A DNA stretch of 64,000 nucleotides from Amphiduros pacificus (Eukaryota; Annelida; Polychaeta; Phyllodocida; Hesionidae), in the NCBI GenBank assembly GCA_949316495.1, contig OX439005.1:30340217-30404216 (forward strand). The letters run 5' to 3'. This document shows, piece by piece, positions 13,195 through 31,392 of the stretch. Every line of letters begins with the position of its first letter. The first letter of the stretch is position 1. Both the position numbers and the translations under genes were made by a program. The notes beneath the pieces were generated by a model. The model was not told the DNA's origin. It was given only the letters and a program-made list of their open reading frames with translations, and made no database searches.

Positions 13195-16100
13195 AATAGG
13201 GGAGACAGAAAGTGGAGTGTGAATAGACGGCAGGCTGAAAGTAAAACCAAAAGACACTAGGCTAATAGGGGAGACAGAAAGTGGAGTGTGAATAGACGGC
13301 AGGCTGAAAGTAGAACCAAAAGACACTAGGCTAATAGGGGAGACAGAAAGTGGATTGTGAATAGACGGCAGGCTGAAAGTAGAACCAAAAGACACTAGGC
13401 TAATAGGGGAGACAGAAAGTGGATTGTGAATAGACGGCAGGCTGAAAGTAGAACCAAAGGACACTAGGCTAACAGTGGAGACAGAAAGTGGATTGTGAAT
13501 AGACGGCAGGCTGAAAGTAGAACCAAAGGACACTCGGCTAACAGTGGAGACAGAGGGTGGAATGTGAAGAGACGGCAGGCTGAAAGTTGAACCAAAGGAC
13601 ACTCGGCTAATAGGGGAGACAGAAAGTGGATTGTGAATAGATGGCAGGCTGAAAGTAGAACCAAAGGACACTCGGCTAACAGTGGAGACAGAGGGTGGAT
13701 TGTGAATAGACAGCAGGCTGAAAGTAGAACCAAAGGACACTAGGCTAACAGTGGAGACAGAGGGTGGATTGTGAATAGACGGCAGGCTGAAAGTAGAACC
13801 AAAGGACACTTGGCTAATAGTGGAGACAGAGGGTGGATTGTGAATAGACAGCAGGCTGAAAGTAGAACCAAAGGACACTCGGTTAACAGTGGAGACAGGG
13901 GGTGGATTGTGAAGAGACGGCAGGCTGTAAGTAGAACCAAAGGACACTCGGCTAACAGTGGAGACAGAAAGTGGATTGTGAATAGACAGCAGGCTAAAAG
14001 TAGAACCAAAGGACACTCGGTTAACAGTGGAGACAGGGGGTGGATTGTGAAGAGACGGCAGGCTGTAAGTAGAACCAAAGGACACTAGGTTAACAGTGGA
14101 GACAGAGGGTGGAAGGTGAATAGACGGCAGGCTGAAAGTAGAACCAAAGGACCCTAGGCTAACAGTGGAGACAGAAAGTGGATTGTGAATAGACAGCAGG
14201 CTGAAATTAGAACCAAAGGACACTCGGTTAACAGTGGAGACAGGGGGTGGATTGTGAAGAGACGGCAGGCTGTAAGTAGAACCAAAGGACACTCGGCTAA
14301 CAGTGGAGACAGAAAGTGGATTGTGAATAGACAGCAGGCTAAAAGTAGAACCAAAGGACACTCGGTTAACAGTGGAGACAGGAGGTGGATTGTGAAGAGA
14401 CGGCAGGCTGTAAGTAGAACCAAAGGACACTCGGCTAACAGTGGAGACAGAGGGTGGATTGTGAATAGACGGCAGGCTGAAAGTAGAACCAAAGGACACT
14501 TGGCTAACAGTGGAGACAGAGGGTGGAAGGTGAATAGACGGCAGGCAGAAAGTAGAACCAAAGGACACTCGGCTGACAGTGGAGACAGAGGGTGGATTGT
14601 GAATAGACGGCAGGCTGAAAGTAGAACCAAAGGACACTCGGCTAACAGTGGAGACAGAGGGTGGATTGTGAATAGACGGCAGGCTGAAAGTAGAACCAAA
14701 GGACACTCGGCTAACAGTGGAGACAGAGGGTGCATTGTGAATAGACAGCAGGCTGAAAGTAGAACCAAAGGAAACTCGGCTAACAGTGGAGACAGAGGGT
14801 GGATTGTGAATAGACGGCAGGCTGAAAGTAGAACCAAAGGACACTCGGCTAACAGTGGAGACAGAGGGTGGATTGTAAATAGACGGCAGGCTGAAAGTAG
14901 AACCAAAGGACGCTCGGCTAACAGTGGAGACAGAGGGTAGAATGTGAAGAGACGGCAGGCTGAAAGTTGAACCAAAGGACGCTCGGCTAACAGTGGAGAC
15001 AGAAAGTGGATTGTGAATAGACGGCAGGCTGAAAGTAGAACCAAAGGACCCTAGGCTAACAGTGGAGACAGAAAGTGGATTGTGAATAGACAGCAGGCTG
15101 AAAGTAGAACCAAAGGACACTCGGCTAATAGTGGAGACAGAGGGTGGATTGTGAATAGACAGCAGGCTGAAAGTAGAACCAAAGGACACTCGGCTAATAG
15201 TGGAGACAGAGGGTGGATTGTGAATAGACGGCAGGCTGAAAGTAGAACCAAATGACACTAGGCTAACAGTGGAGACAGGGGGTGGAAGGTGAATAGACGG
15301 CAGGCTGAAAGTAGAACCAAAGGACCCTAGGCTAACAGTGGAGACAGAAAGTGGATTGTGAATAGACGGCAGGCAGAAAGTAGAACCAAAGGATACTAGG
15401 TTAACAGTGGAGACAGGGGGTGGATTGTGAAGAGACGGCAGGCTGTAAGTAGAACCAAAGGACACTCGGCTAACAGTGGAGACAGAAAGTGGATTGTGAA
15501 TAGACAGCAGGCTGAAAGTAGAACCAAAGGACACTCGGTTAACAGTGGAGACAGGGGGTGGATTGTGAAGAGACGGCAGGCTGTAAGTAGAACCAAAGGA
15601 CACTCGGCTAACAGTGGAGACAGAGGGTGGATTGTGAATAGACGGCAGGCTGAAAGTAGAACCAAAGGACACTCGGCTAACAGTGGAGACAGAGGGTGGA
15701 TTGTGAATAGACGGCAGGCAGAAAGTAGAACCAAAGGACACTCGGCTAACAGTGGAGACAGAGGGTGGATTGTGAATAGACGGCAGGCTGAAAGTAGAAC
15801 CAAAGGACACTCGGCTAACAGTGGAGACAGAGGGTGCATTGTAAATAGACAGCAGGCTGAAAGTAGAACCAAAGGACACTCGGCTAACAGTGGAGACAGA
15901 GGGTGGATTGTGAATAGACGACAGGCTGAAAATAGAACCAAAGGACACTCGGCTAACAGTGGAGACAGAGGGTAGATTGTGAATAGACGGCAGGCTGAAA
16001 GTAGAACCAAAGGACACTCGGCTAACAGTGGAGACAGAGGGTGGATTGTGAATAGACGGCAGGCTGAAAGTAGAACCAAAGGACACTAGGCTAATAGGGG

Positions 16101-19100
16101 AGACAGAAAGTGGATTGTGAATAGACGGCAGGCTGAAAGTAGAACCAAAGGACACTAGGCTAATAGGGGAGACAGAAAGTGGATTGTGAATAAACCGCAG
16201 GCTGAAAGTAGAACCAAAGGACACTAGGCTAATAGTGGAGACAGAGGGTGGATTGTGAATAGACAGCAGGCTGAAAGTAGAACCAAAGGACACTAGGCTA
16301 ATAGTGGAGACAGAAAGTGGATTTTGAATAGACGGCAGGCTGAAAGTAGAACCAAAGGACACTAGGCTAATAGTGGAGACAGAGGGTGGATTGTGAATAG
16401 ACGGCAGGCTGAAACTAGAACCAAAGGACACTAGGCTAAAAGGGGAGACAGAAAGTGGATTGTGAATAGACGGCAGGCTGAAAATAGAACCAAAGGACAC
16501 TAGGCTAATAGGGGAGACAGAAAGTGGATTGTGAATAGACGGCAGGCTGAAAGTAGAACCAAAGGACACTCGGTTAATAGTAGAGACAGGGGTTGGCTTG
16601 CAAATAGACGGCAGACTGAAAGTAGAACCAAAGGACACTCGGTTAATAGTAGAGAAAGGGGGTGGCTTGCGAATAGACGGCAGGCTGAAAGTAGAACCAA
16701 AGGACACTCGGCTAATAGGGGAGACAGAAAGTGGATTGTGAGTAGACGGCAGGCTGAAAGTAGAACCAAAGGACACTCGGCTAACAGTGGAGACAGAAAG
16801 TGAATTGTGAATAGACGGCAGGCTGAAAGTAGAACCAAAGGACACTCGGCTAATAGGGGAGACAGAAAGTGGATTGTGAGTAGACGGCAGGCTGAAAGTA
16901 GAACCAAAGGACACTAGGCTAACAGTGGAGACAGAGGGTGGAATATGAATAGACGGCAGGCTGAAAGTAGAACCAAAGGACACTCGGCTAATAGTGGAGA
17001 CAGAGGGTGGAATGTGAATAGACGGCAGGCTGAAAGTAGAACCAAAGGACACTCGGCTAACAGTGGAGACAGAAAGTGGAATGTGAATAGACGGCAGGCT
17101 GAAAGTAGAACCAAAGGACACTCGGCTAATAGTGGAGACAGAGGGTGGATTGTGAATAGACGGCAGGCTGAAAGTAGAACCAAAGGACACTAGGCTAATA
17201 GTAGAGACAGAGGGTGGAAGGTGAATAGACGGCAGGCTGAAAGTAGAACCAAAGGACACTCGGCTAATAGGGGAGACAGAAAGTGAATTGTGAATAGACG
17301 GCAGGCTGAAAGTAGAACCAAAGGACACTCGGCTAATAGTAGAGACAGAGGGTGGAAGGTGAATAGACGGCAGGCTGAAAGTAGAACCAAAGGACACTCG
17401 GCTAACAGTGGAGACAGAAAGTGGATTGTGAATAGACGGCAGGCTGAAAGTAGAACCAAAGGACACTCGGCTAATAGTAGAGACAGAGGGTGGAAGGTGA
17501 ATAGACGGCAGGCTGAAAGTAGAACCAAAGGACACTCGGCTAACAGTGGAGACAGAAAGTGAATTGTGAATAGACAGCAGGCTGAAAGTAGAACCAAAGG
17601 ACACTCGGCTAACAGTGGAGACAGGGGGTGAATGTGAATAGACGGCAGGCTGAAAGTAGAACCAAAGGACACTAGGCTAATAGGGGAGACAGAAAGTGGA
17701 TTGTGAATAGACGGCAGGCTGAAAGTAGAACCAAAGGACACTCGGCTAATAGTAGAGACAGAGGGTGGATTGTGAATAGACGGCAGGCTGAAAGTAGAAC
17801 CAAAGGACACTCAGCTAATAGTAGAGACAGAGGGTGGATTGTGAATAGACGGCAGGCTGAAAGTAGAACCAAAGGACACTCGGCTAACAGTGGAGACAGA
17901 GGGTGGATTGTGAATAGACGACAGGCTGAAAGTAGAACCAAAGGACACTCGGCTAATAGGGGAGACAGAAAGTGGATTGTGAATAGACGGCAGGCTGAAA
18001 GTAGAACCAAAGGACACTCGGCTAACAGTGGAGACAGAGGGTGGATTGTGAATAGACGACAGGCTGAAAGTAGAACCAAAGGACACTCAGCTAATAGTAG
18101 AGACAGAGGGTGGATTGTGAATAGACGGCAGGCTGAAAGTAGAACCAAAGGACACTCGGCTAACAGTGGAGACAGAGGGTGGATTGTGAATAGACGACAG
18201 GCTGAAAGTAGAACCAAAGGACACTCGGCTAATAGAGGAGACAGAGGGTGGATTGTGAATAGACGGCAGGCTGAAAGTAGAACCAAAGGACACTCGGCTA
18301 ATAGGGGAGACAGAAAGTGGATTGTGAATAGACGGCAGGCTGAAAGTAGAACCAAAGGACACTCGGCTAACAGTGGAGACAGAAAGTGGATTGTGAATAG
18401 ACGGCAGGCTGAAAGTAGAACCAAAGGACACTCGGCTAATAGGGGAGACAGAAAGTGGATTGTGAATAGACGGCAGGCTGAAAGTAGAACCAAAGGACAC
18501 TCGGCTAATAGGGGAGACAGAAAGTGGATTGTGAATAGACGGCAGGCTGAAAGTAGAACCAAAGGACACTAGGCTAACAGTGGAGACAGGGGGTGGATTG
18601 TGAATAGACGGCAGGCTGAAAGTAGAACCAAAGGACACTAGGCTAATAGTGGAGACAGAAAGTGGATTGTGAATAGACGGCAGGCTGAAAGTAGAACCAA
18701 AGGACACTAGGCTAATAGTGGAGACAGAAAGTGGATTGTAAATAGATGGCAGGCTGAAAGTAGAACCAAAGGACACTAGGCTAATAATAGAGACAGAGGG
18801 TGGAATGTGAATAGACGGCAGGCTGAAAGTAGAACCAAAGGACACTAGGCTAATAGTTGTGACAGAAAGTGGATTGTAAATAGATGGCAGGCTGAAAGTA
18901 GAACCAAAGGACACTAGGCTAATAGTAGAGACAGAGGGTGGATTGTAAATAGATGGCAGGCTGAAAGTAGAACCAAAGGACACTAGGCTAATAGTAGAGA
19001 CAGAGGGTGGATTGTGAATAGACCGCAGGCTGAAAGTAGAACCAAAGGACACTCGGCTAATAGTAGAGACAGAGGGTGGAATGTGAATAGACGGCAGGCT

Positions 19101-22100
19101 GAAAGTAGAACCAAAGGACACTCGGCTAACAGTGGAGACAGAGGGTGGAATGTGAATAGACGGCAGGCTGAAAGTAGAACCAAAGGACACTCGGCTAACA
19201 GTGGAGACAGAGGGTGGATTGTGAATAGACGGCAGGCTGAAAGTTGAACCAAAGGACACTCGGCTAATAGGGGAGACAGAAAGTGGATTGTGAATAGACG
19301 GCAGGCTGAAAGTAGAACCAAAGGACACTCGGCTAATAGTAGAGACAGAGGGTGGAATGTGAATAGACGGCAGGCTGAAAGTAGAACCAAAGGACACTCG
19401 GCTAACAGTGGAGACAGAGGGTGGAATGTGAATAGACGGCAGGCTGAAAGTAGAACCAAAGGACACTCGGCTAACAGTGGAGACAGAGGGTGGATTGTGA
19501 ATAGACGGCAGGCTGAAAGTAGAACCAAAGGACACTCGGCTAACAGTGGAGACAGAGGGTGGATTGTGAATAGACGGCAGGCAGAAAGTAGAACCAAAGG
19601 ACACTCGGCTAACAGTGGAGACAGAGGGTGGATTGTGAATAGACGGCAGGCTGAAAGTAGAACCAAAGGACACTCGGCTAACAGTGGAGACAGAGGGTGC
19701 ATTGTAAATAGACAGCAGGCTGAAAGTAGAACCAAAGGACACTCGGCTAACAGTGGAGACAGAGGGTGGATTGTGAATAGACGACAGGCTGAAAATAGAA
19801 CCAAAGGACACTCGGCTAACAGTGGAGACAGAGGGTAGATTGTGAATAGACGGCAGGCTGAAAGTAGAACCAAAGGACACTCGGCTAACAGTGGAGACAG
19901 AGGGTGGATTGTGAATAGACGGCAGGCTGAAAGTAGAACCAAAGGACACTAGGCTAATAGGGGAGACAGAAAGTGGATTGTGAATAGACGGCAGGCTGAA
20001 AGTAGAACCAAAGGACACTAGGCTAATAGGGGAGACAGAAAGTGGATTGTGAATAAACCGCAGGCTGAAAGTAGAACCAAAGGACACTAGGCTAATAGTG
20101 GAGACAGAGGGTGGATTGTGAATAGACAGCAGGCTGAAAGTAGAACCAAAGGACACTAGGCTAATAGTGGAGACAGAAAGTGGATTTTGAATAGACGGCA
20201 GGCTGAAAGTAGAACCAAAGGACACTAGGCTAATAGTGGAGACAGAGGGTGGATTGTGAATAGACGGCAGGCTGAAACTAGAACCAAAGGACACTAGGCT
20301 AAAAGGGGAGACAGAAAGTGGAAGGTGAATAGACGGCAGGCTGAAAGTAGAACCAAAGGACACTAGGCTAACAGTGGAGACAGAAAGTGGATTGTGAATA
20401 GACGGCAGGCTGAAAGTAGAACCAAAGGACACTCGGCTAATAGGGGAGACAGAAAGTGGATTGTGAGTAGACGGCAGGCTGAAAGTAGAACCAAAGGACA
20501 CTAGGCTAACAGTGGAGACAGAGGGTGGAATATGAATAGACGGCAGGCTGAAAGTAGAACCAAAGGACACTCGGCTAATAGTGGAGACAGAGGGTGGAAT
20601 GTGAATAGACGGCAGGCTGAAAGTAGAACCAAAGGACACTCGGCTAACAGTGGAGACAGAGGGTGGATTGTGAATAGACGACAGGCTGAAAGTAGAACCA
20701 AAGGACACTCAGCTAATAGTAGAGACAGAGGGTGGATTGTGAATAGACGGCAGGCTGAAAGTAGAACCAAAGGACACTCGGCTAACAGTGGAGACAGAGG
20801 GTGGATTGTGAATAGACGACAGGCTGAAAGTAGAACCAAAGGACACTCGGCTAATAGAGGAGACAGAAAGTGGATTGTGAATAGACGGCAGGCTGAAAGT
20901 AGAACCAAAGGACACTCGGCTAACAGTGGAGACAGAGGGTGGATTGTGAATAGACGACAGGCTGAAAGTAGAACCAAAGGACACTCGGCTAATAGTAGAG
21001 ACAGAGGGTGGATTGTGAATAGACGGCACGCTGAAAGTAGAACCAAAGGACACTCGGCTAATAGGGGAGACAGAAAGTGGATTGTGAATAGACGGCAGGC
21101 TGAAAGTAGAACAAAAGGACACTCGGCTAACAGTGGAGACAGAAAGTGGATTGTGAATAGACGGCAGGCTGAAAGTAGAACCAAAGGACACTCGACTAAT
21201 AGGGGAGACAGAAAGTGGATTGTGAATAGACGGCAGGCTGAAAGTAGAACCAAAGGACACTCGGCTAATAGGGGAGACAGAAAGTGGATTGTGAATAGAC
21301 GGCAGGCTGAAAGTAGAACCAAAGGACACTAGGCTAACAGTGGAGACAGGGGGTGGATTGTGAATAGACGGCAGGCTGAAAGTAGAACCAAAGGACACTA
21401 GGCTAATAGTGGAGACAGAAAGTGGATTGTGAATAGACGGCAGGCTGAAAGTAGAACCAAAGGACACTAGGCTAATAGTGGAGACAGAAAGTGGATTGTA
21501 AATAGATGGCAGGCTGAAAGTAGAACCAAAGGACACTAGGCTAATAGTAGAGACAGAGGGTGGAATGTGAATAGACGGCAGGCTGAAAGTAGAACCAAAG
21601 GACACTAGGCTAATAGTTGTGACAGAAAGTGGATTGTAAATAGATGGCAGGCTGAAAGTAGAACCAAAGGACACTAGGCTAATAGTAGAGACAGAGGGTG
21701 GATTGTAAATAGATGGCAGGCTGAAAGTAGAACCAAAGGACACTAGGCTAATAGTAGAGACAGAGGGTGGATTGTGAATAGACCGCAGGCTGAAAGTAGA
21801 ACCAAAGGACACTCGGCTAATAGTAGAGACAGAGGGTGGAATGTGAATAGACGGCAGGCTGAAAGTAGAACCAAAGGACACTCGGCTAACAGTGGAGACA
21901 GAGGGTGGAATGTGAATAGACGGCAGGCTGAAAGTAGAACCAAAGGACACTCGGCTAACAGTGGAGACAGAGGGTGGATTGTGAATAGACGGCAGGCTGA
22001 AAGTTGAACCAAAGGACACTCGGCTAATAGGGGAGACAGAAAGTGGATTGTGAATAGACGGCAGGCTGAAAGTAGAACCAAAGGACACTCGGCTAATAGT

Positions 22101-24105
22101 AGAGACAGAGGGTGGAATGTGAATAGACGGCAGGCTGAAAGTAGAACCAAAGGACACTCGGCTAACAGTGGAGACAGAGGGTGGAATGTGAATAGACGGC
22201 AGGCTGAAAGTAGAACCAAAGGACACTCGGCTAACAGTGGAGACAGAGGGTGGATTGTGAATAGACGGCAGGCTGAAAGTTGAACCAAAGGACACTCGGC
22301 TAATAGGGGAGACAGAAAGTGGATTGTGAATAGACGGCAGGCTGAAAGTAGAACCAAAGGACACTCGGCTAATAGTGGAGACAGAGGGTGGAAGGTGAAT
22401 AGACGGCAGGCTGAAAGTAGAAGCAAAGGACACTAGGCTAATAGTGGAGACAGAGGGTGGATTGTGAATAGACGGCAGGCTGAAAGTAGAACCAAAGGAC
22501 ACTCGGCTAATAGTGGAGACAGAGGGTGGATTGTGAATAGACGGCAGGCTGAAAGTAGAACCAAAGGACACTAGGCTAACAGTGGAGACAGAGGGTGGAA
22601 GGTGAATAGACGGCAGGCTGAAAGTAGAACCAAAGGACACTAGGCTAATAGTGGAGACAGAGGGTGGATTGTAAATAGACAGCAGGCTGAAAGTAGAACC
22701 AAAGGACACTAGGCTAATAGTGGAGACAGAGGGTGGAAGGTGAATAGACGGCAGGCTGAAAGTAGAACCAAAGGACACTAGGCTAACAGTGGAGACAGAG
22801 GGTGGAAGGTGAATAGACGGCAGGCTGAAAGTAGAACCAAAGGACACTAGGCTAATAGTGGAGACAGAGGGTGGATTGTGAATAGACAGCAGGCTGAAAG
22901 TAGAACCAAAGGACACTAGGCTAATAGTGGAGACAGAAAGTGGATTGTGAATAGACGGCAGGCTGAAAGTAGAACCAAAGGACACTAGGCTAATAGTGGA
23001 GACAGAGGGTGGATTGTGAATAGACAGCAGGCTGAAAGTAGAACCAAAGGACACTAGGCTAATAGGGGAGACAGAGGGTGGATTGTGAATAGACGGCAGG
23101 CTGAAAGTAGAACCAAAGGACACTAGGCTAATAGTGGAGACAGAGGGTGGATTGTGAATAGACGGCAGGCTGAAAGTAGAACCAAAGGACACTAGGCTAA
23201 TAGTGGAGACAGAGGGTGGATTGTGAATAGACAGCAGGCTGAAAGTAGAACCAAAGGACACTAGGCTAATAGTGGAGACAGAAAGTGGATTGTGAATAGA
23301 CGGCAGGCTGAAAGTAGAACCAAAGGACACTAGGCTAATAGTGGAGACAGAGGGTGGATTGTGAATAGACAGCAGGCTGAAAGTAGAACCAAAGGACACT
23401 AGGCTAATAGGGGAGACAGAGGGTGGATTGTGAATAGACGGCAGGCTGAAAGTAGAACCAAAGGACACTCGGCTAACAGTGGAGACAGAAAGTGGAAGGT
23501 GAATAGACGGCAGGCTGAAAGTAGAACCAAAAGACACTAGGCTAATAGTGGAGACAGAGGGTGGATTGTGAATAGACAGCAGGCTGAAAGTAGAACCAAA
23601 GGACACTCGGCTAATAGTGGAGACAGAGGGTGGATTGTGAATAGACGGCAGGCTGAAAGTAGAACCAAAGGACACTCGGCTAATAGTGGAGACAGAGGGT
23701 GGAAGGTGAATAGACGGCAGGCTGAAAGTAGAACCAAAGGACACTCGGCTAATAGTAGAGACAGAGGGTGGAAGGTGAATAGACGGCAGGCTGAAAGTAG
23801 AACCAAAGGACCCTAGGGACAGAGGGTGGATTGTGAATAGACGGCAGGCTGAAAGTAGAACCAAAGGACACTCGGCTAATAGTAGAGACAGAGGGTGGAA
23901 GGTGAATAGACGGCAGGCTGAAAGTAGAACCAAAGGACACTCGGCTAATAGTAGAGACAGAGGGTGGAAGGTGAATAGACGGCAGGCTGAAAGTAGAACC
24001 AAAGGACACTCGGCTAATAGTAGAGACAGAGGGTGGAAGGTGAATAGACGGCAGGCTGAAAGTAGAACCAAAGGACACTAGGGTGAGACAGAGGGTGGAA
24101 AATGA
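13195..24105. repeat. 69-bp satellite-like tandem array, about 158 units over 11 kb
   Basis: The unit reads GTGGATTGTGAATAGACGGC, then AGGCTGAAAGTAGAACCAAA, then GGACACTCGGCTAATAGTGG, then AGACAGAGG or AGACAGAAA. It is 69 bp (23 codons), so frames stay open for up to 1,478 codons on the minus strand. Variant sites recur: CACTAGG/CACTCGG, GAGGG/GAAAG and ATTGTG/AAGGTG. One short unit occurs at 23810-23820 and a 1-bp shift near 17628. The array is not treated as coding: in the longest frame only the CGA codon is one C-to-T step from a stop, and it is there that stops appear (17810, 18086 and 20708). Confidence 0.95.
15396..22400. repeat. Higher-order duplications of 56 and 40 units inside the 69-bp array
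   Basis: Rare variants recur at fixed offsets. AATAAACCGCAGG at about 16190 returns at 20053 and GGGTGCATTGTAAATAG at 15834 returns at 19697; both offsets are 3,863 bp (56 units less one base). AATAGTTGTGACAG near 18851 returns at 21611 and AATAGACCGCAGG near 19017 returns at 21777; both offsets are 2,760 bp (exactly 40 units). Further 38-unit (2,622-bp) spacing links 18087 and 20709. Large blocks have therefore been copied within the array. Confidence 0.85.
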
Positions 24106-24510
24106 ATAGACGACAGTCTAGTACATGTGGTAGAGAAAGAAAGTGGATTCTGAGTAGACAGCAGGTTAATAGAAGAGATAGAGAGAGAGTTGATTCTGAG
24201 TAGACAGCGGTTAGTAGAGAGTGTGGAATCTGAGTAGACAGCAGGTTTGTAGTAGTAGAGAGAGGTTGGATTCTGAGTAGACAGCAGGTTAATAGAAGAG
24301 AGAGAGAGCGTGGATTCTGAGTAGACAGCAGGTTAGTAGAGAGTGTGGATTCTGAGTAGACAGCAGGTTAATAGTAGAGAAAGGGAGAGAGATAGACAGA
24401 GACAGAGAGAGACGGAGAGAGATTCTGAGTAGACAGCAGGTTAGTAGGAGAAAGAGTGTGTGTGCATTCTGTTAGAAGTATAGAAGAAGGTGGATTTTAA
24501 GTAGACAACG
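24106..24510. repeat. Divergent short-unit array at the right edge of the 69-bp array
   Basis: Irregular units of about 40-60 bp are built on GTGGATTCTGAGTAGACAGC, AGGTTAATAG and purine-rich GAGAGAGA. They match the outer parts of the 69-bp unit but lack its central CTGAAAGTAGAACCAAAGGA block. They probably represent the older form from which the 69-mer grew. Confidence 0.75.
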
Positions 24511-24842
24511 GTAAAAGAGTAGATAATTTTGCTTACTTCTGTGAGTTGCTCATTTTGTCATGCCAATAGTTCACATGACTACATTAAAGTTTTGCGGTTG
24601 TTACACATATGTAGATGCATAAATCCTTCCGTGCCTGCTTCATATCCATTATCTACTTATATCGCAGGTAGCATACACATTAATGTGCCTGTCAGGAATA
24701 AAGCAATCACATTGGTTACTAAATGCACAGCCCATAGACTATACATGACAAAGTGTCAACCCAAAAGAAACATATGACCTTTATTACAATAAAGATCAAT
24801 ACAGTCTTTGAATTTATTTATCACCATGATATCACCAACAAA

Positions 24843-25118
24843 AGGCCAGTTCCTCTGTGGTGATCCAAAGATCGTGGGTTCGAACCCCGGCCGTGCCGGG
24901 ATTGAACTCATGATACAATTTCCTACATGAGCTGAGGCCTGTGCCAAAGGGTTAACCCGTTGTCCTTGTAAATCTGTGACCGGGTGGGTTGTCATGTCAA
25001 GGACCTGCGACATGACAATTCAGTGAGGCAGCACTATATCTGCTACAAGTAGGTCTCATCACGAAATAACTGAAATAATGTTGAAAGTGATGTAAAACCC
25101 CAAAGAAACAAACAAACA
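24843..25118 (+). mobile_element. tRNA-derived SINE, 5'-truncated, with target-site duplication (copy 2)
   Basis: It starts within the head (no A box), keeps B box GGGTTCGAACCCC and the same body as 2688-2998, and ends in a CAAA-type tail. ATCACCAACAAA flanks it exactly at 24831-24842 and 25119-25130, a 12-bp target-site duplication typical of LINE-mobilised SINEs. It is well preserved, hence fairly young. Confidence 0.88.
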
Positions 25119-25477
25119 ATCACCAACAAATAGTTAGTTTCTTTATTGGTTGAAACTTTCGTGTGATTTACTTTGCTAATCAATTCACAGCACTATTTTA
25201 GGTATTGAAAACTAATAATATCATGTTATTTTTTATGGGATCAAATATAATGTGTGATTTTTTAATATAAATATTATACTTATTTGTTAAAGCTATCATG
25301 GAATGGATTTTTAATGTCACCTTTCTCAATTGATTGTGCATATTATATAATAGATACAAAAATTATGATTTGTTTAACTCTTACTTGTATTTCTACATAA
25401 CAAAATCAACACTTTTTCTACAGTTTATCAAATCTTGAATTTTGCCAAAACCTGATACCTGCAAATCACATCCTCTT

Positions 25478-25680
25478 ACTCAGTATTTTATTTTATCTCG
25501 CTTTCAATTAACATTTTGACTTTTGAACTCATTGTATATTTGTCATGAGGATTAAATGTTGTTTGTGTGTTGTTTTGGTTTCAAAACAATGTTTTCTGAT
25601 GTGTGGGGTAATTAAAGCAATTAATTAACAATCATTAATATGATATGAACAATCAATTTAAAGTTATTTTTACTCTCTGT
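25478..25680 (-). repeat. Second copy of the palindrome loop sequence
   Basis: This stretch matches the reverse complement of 54361-54540, for example TTTGTCATGAGG and TGGGGTAATTAAAGCAAT. The palindrome loop at 54.3-54.5 kb therefore belongs to a dispersed repeat family. A shorter relative lies near 51993-52035. Confidence 0.75.
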
Positions 25681-25712
25681 ATGCGATGATATAGACGACA
25701 GTATTCTTAAAC

Positions 25713-25715
<3 letters not shown>

Positions 25716-25787
<72 letters not shown>
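25716..25787. repeat. (AT)n microsatellite
   Basis: 72 bp of pure AT dinucleotide directly beside the dispersed repeat at 25478-25680. Confidence 0.97.
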
Positions 25788-30958
<5,171 letters not shown>

Positions 30959-31281
30959 TCTTTTTGTAGTTCTTCTAAAATACAATGTATTTACTGTAGG
31001 TATATGTAAATATGTCCCATAAAGATACTATTCATCACATTGCACCATTCATATTAATCAACAATTAGATACATTAAACGCTCCTGTACTTCTTATAATT
31101 TGGCTATCTATTCATGTAAAGAATAAGTATTTTGACAATCGGCACCATTGTGAAACAACACTTTGTTAGAATAGAGTATACCTTTGTAGAATTGAAATAT
31201 AACTCATTAACTAATGCACATAAAATTGTACTAATTTGTTCCCAATTATAGATTAATGAAGTTATACACAATTTGAGATGA

Positions 31282-31392
<111 letters not shown>

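Noticed and set aside
13464-24081. Further long frames on both strands of the 69-bp array (MVLLSACRLFTIH and MNRRQAESRTKGH types)
   Set aside because: They follow from a stop-poor unit of 69 bp. All frames vary alike and no promoter, signal peptide or splice context was seen.
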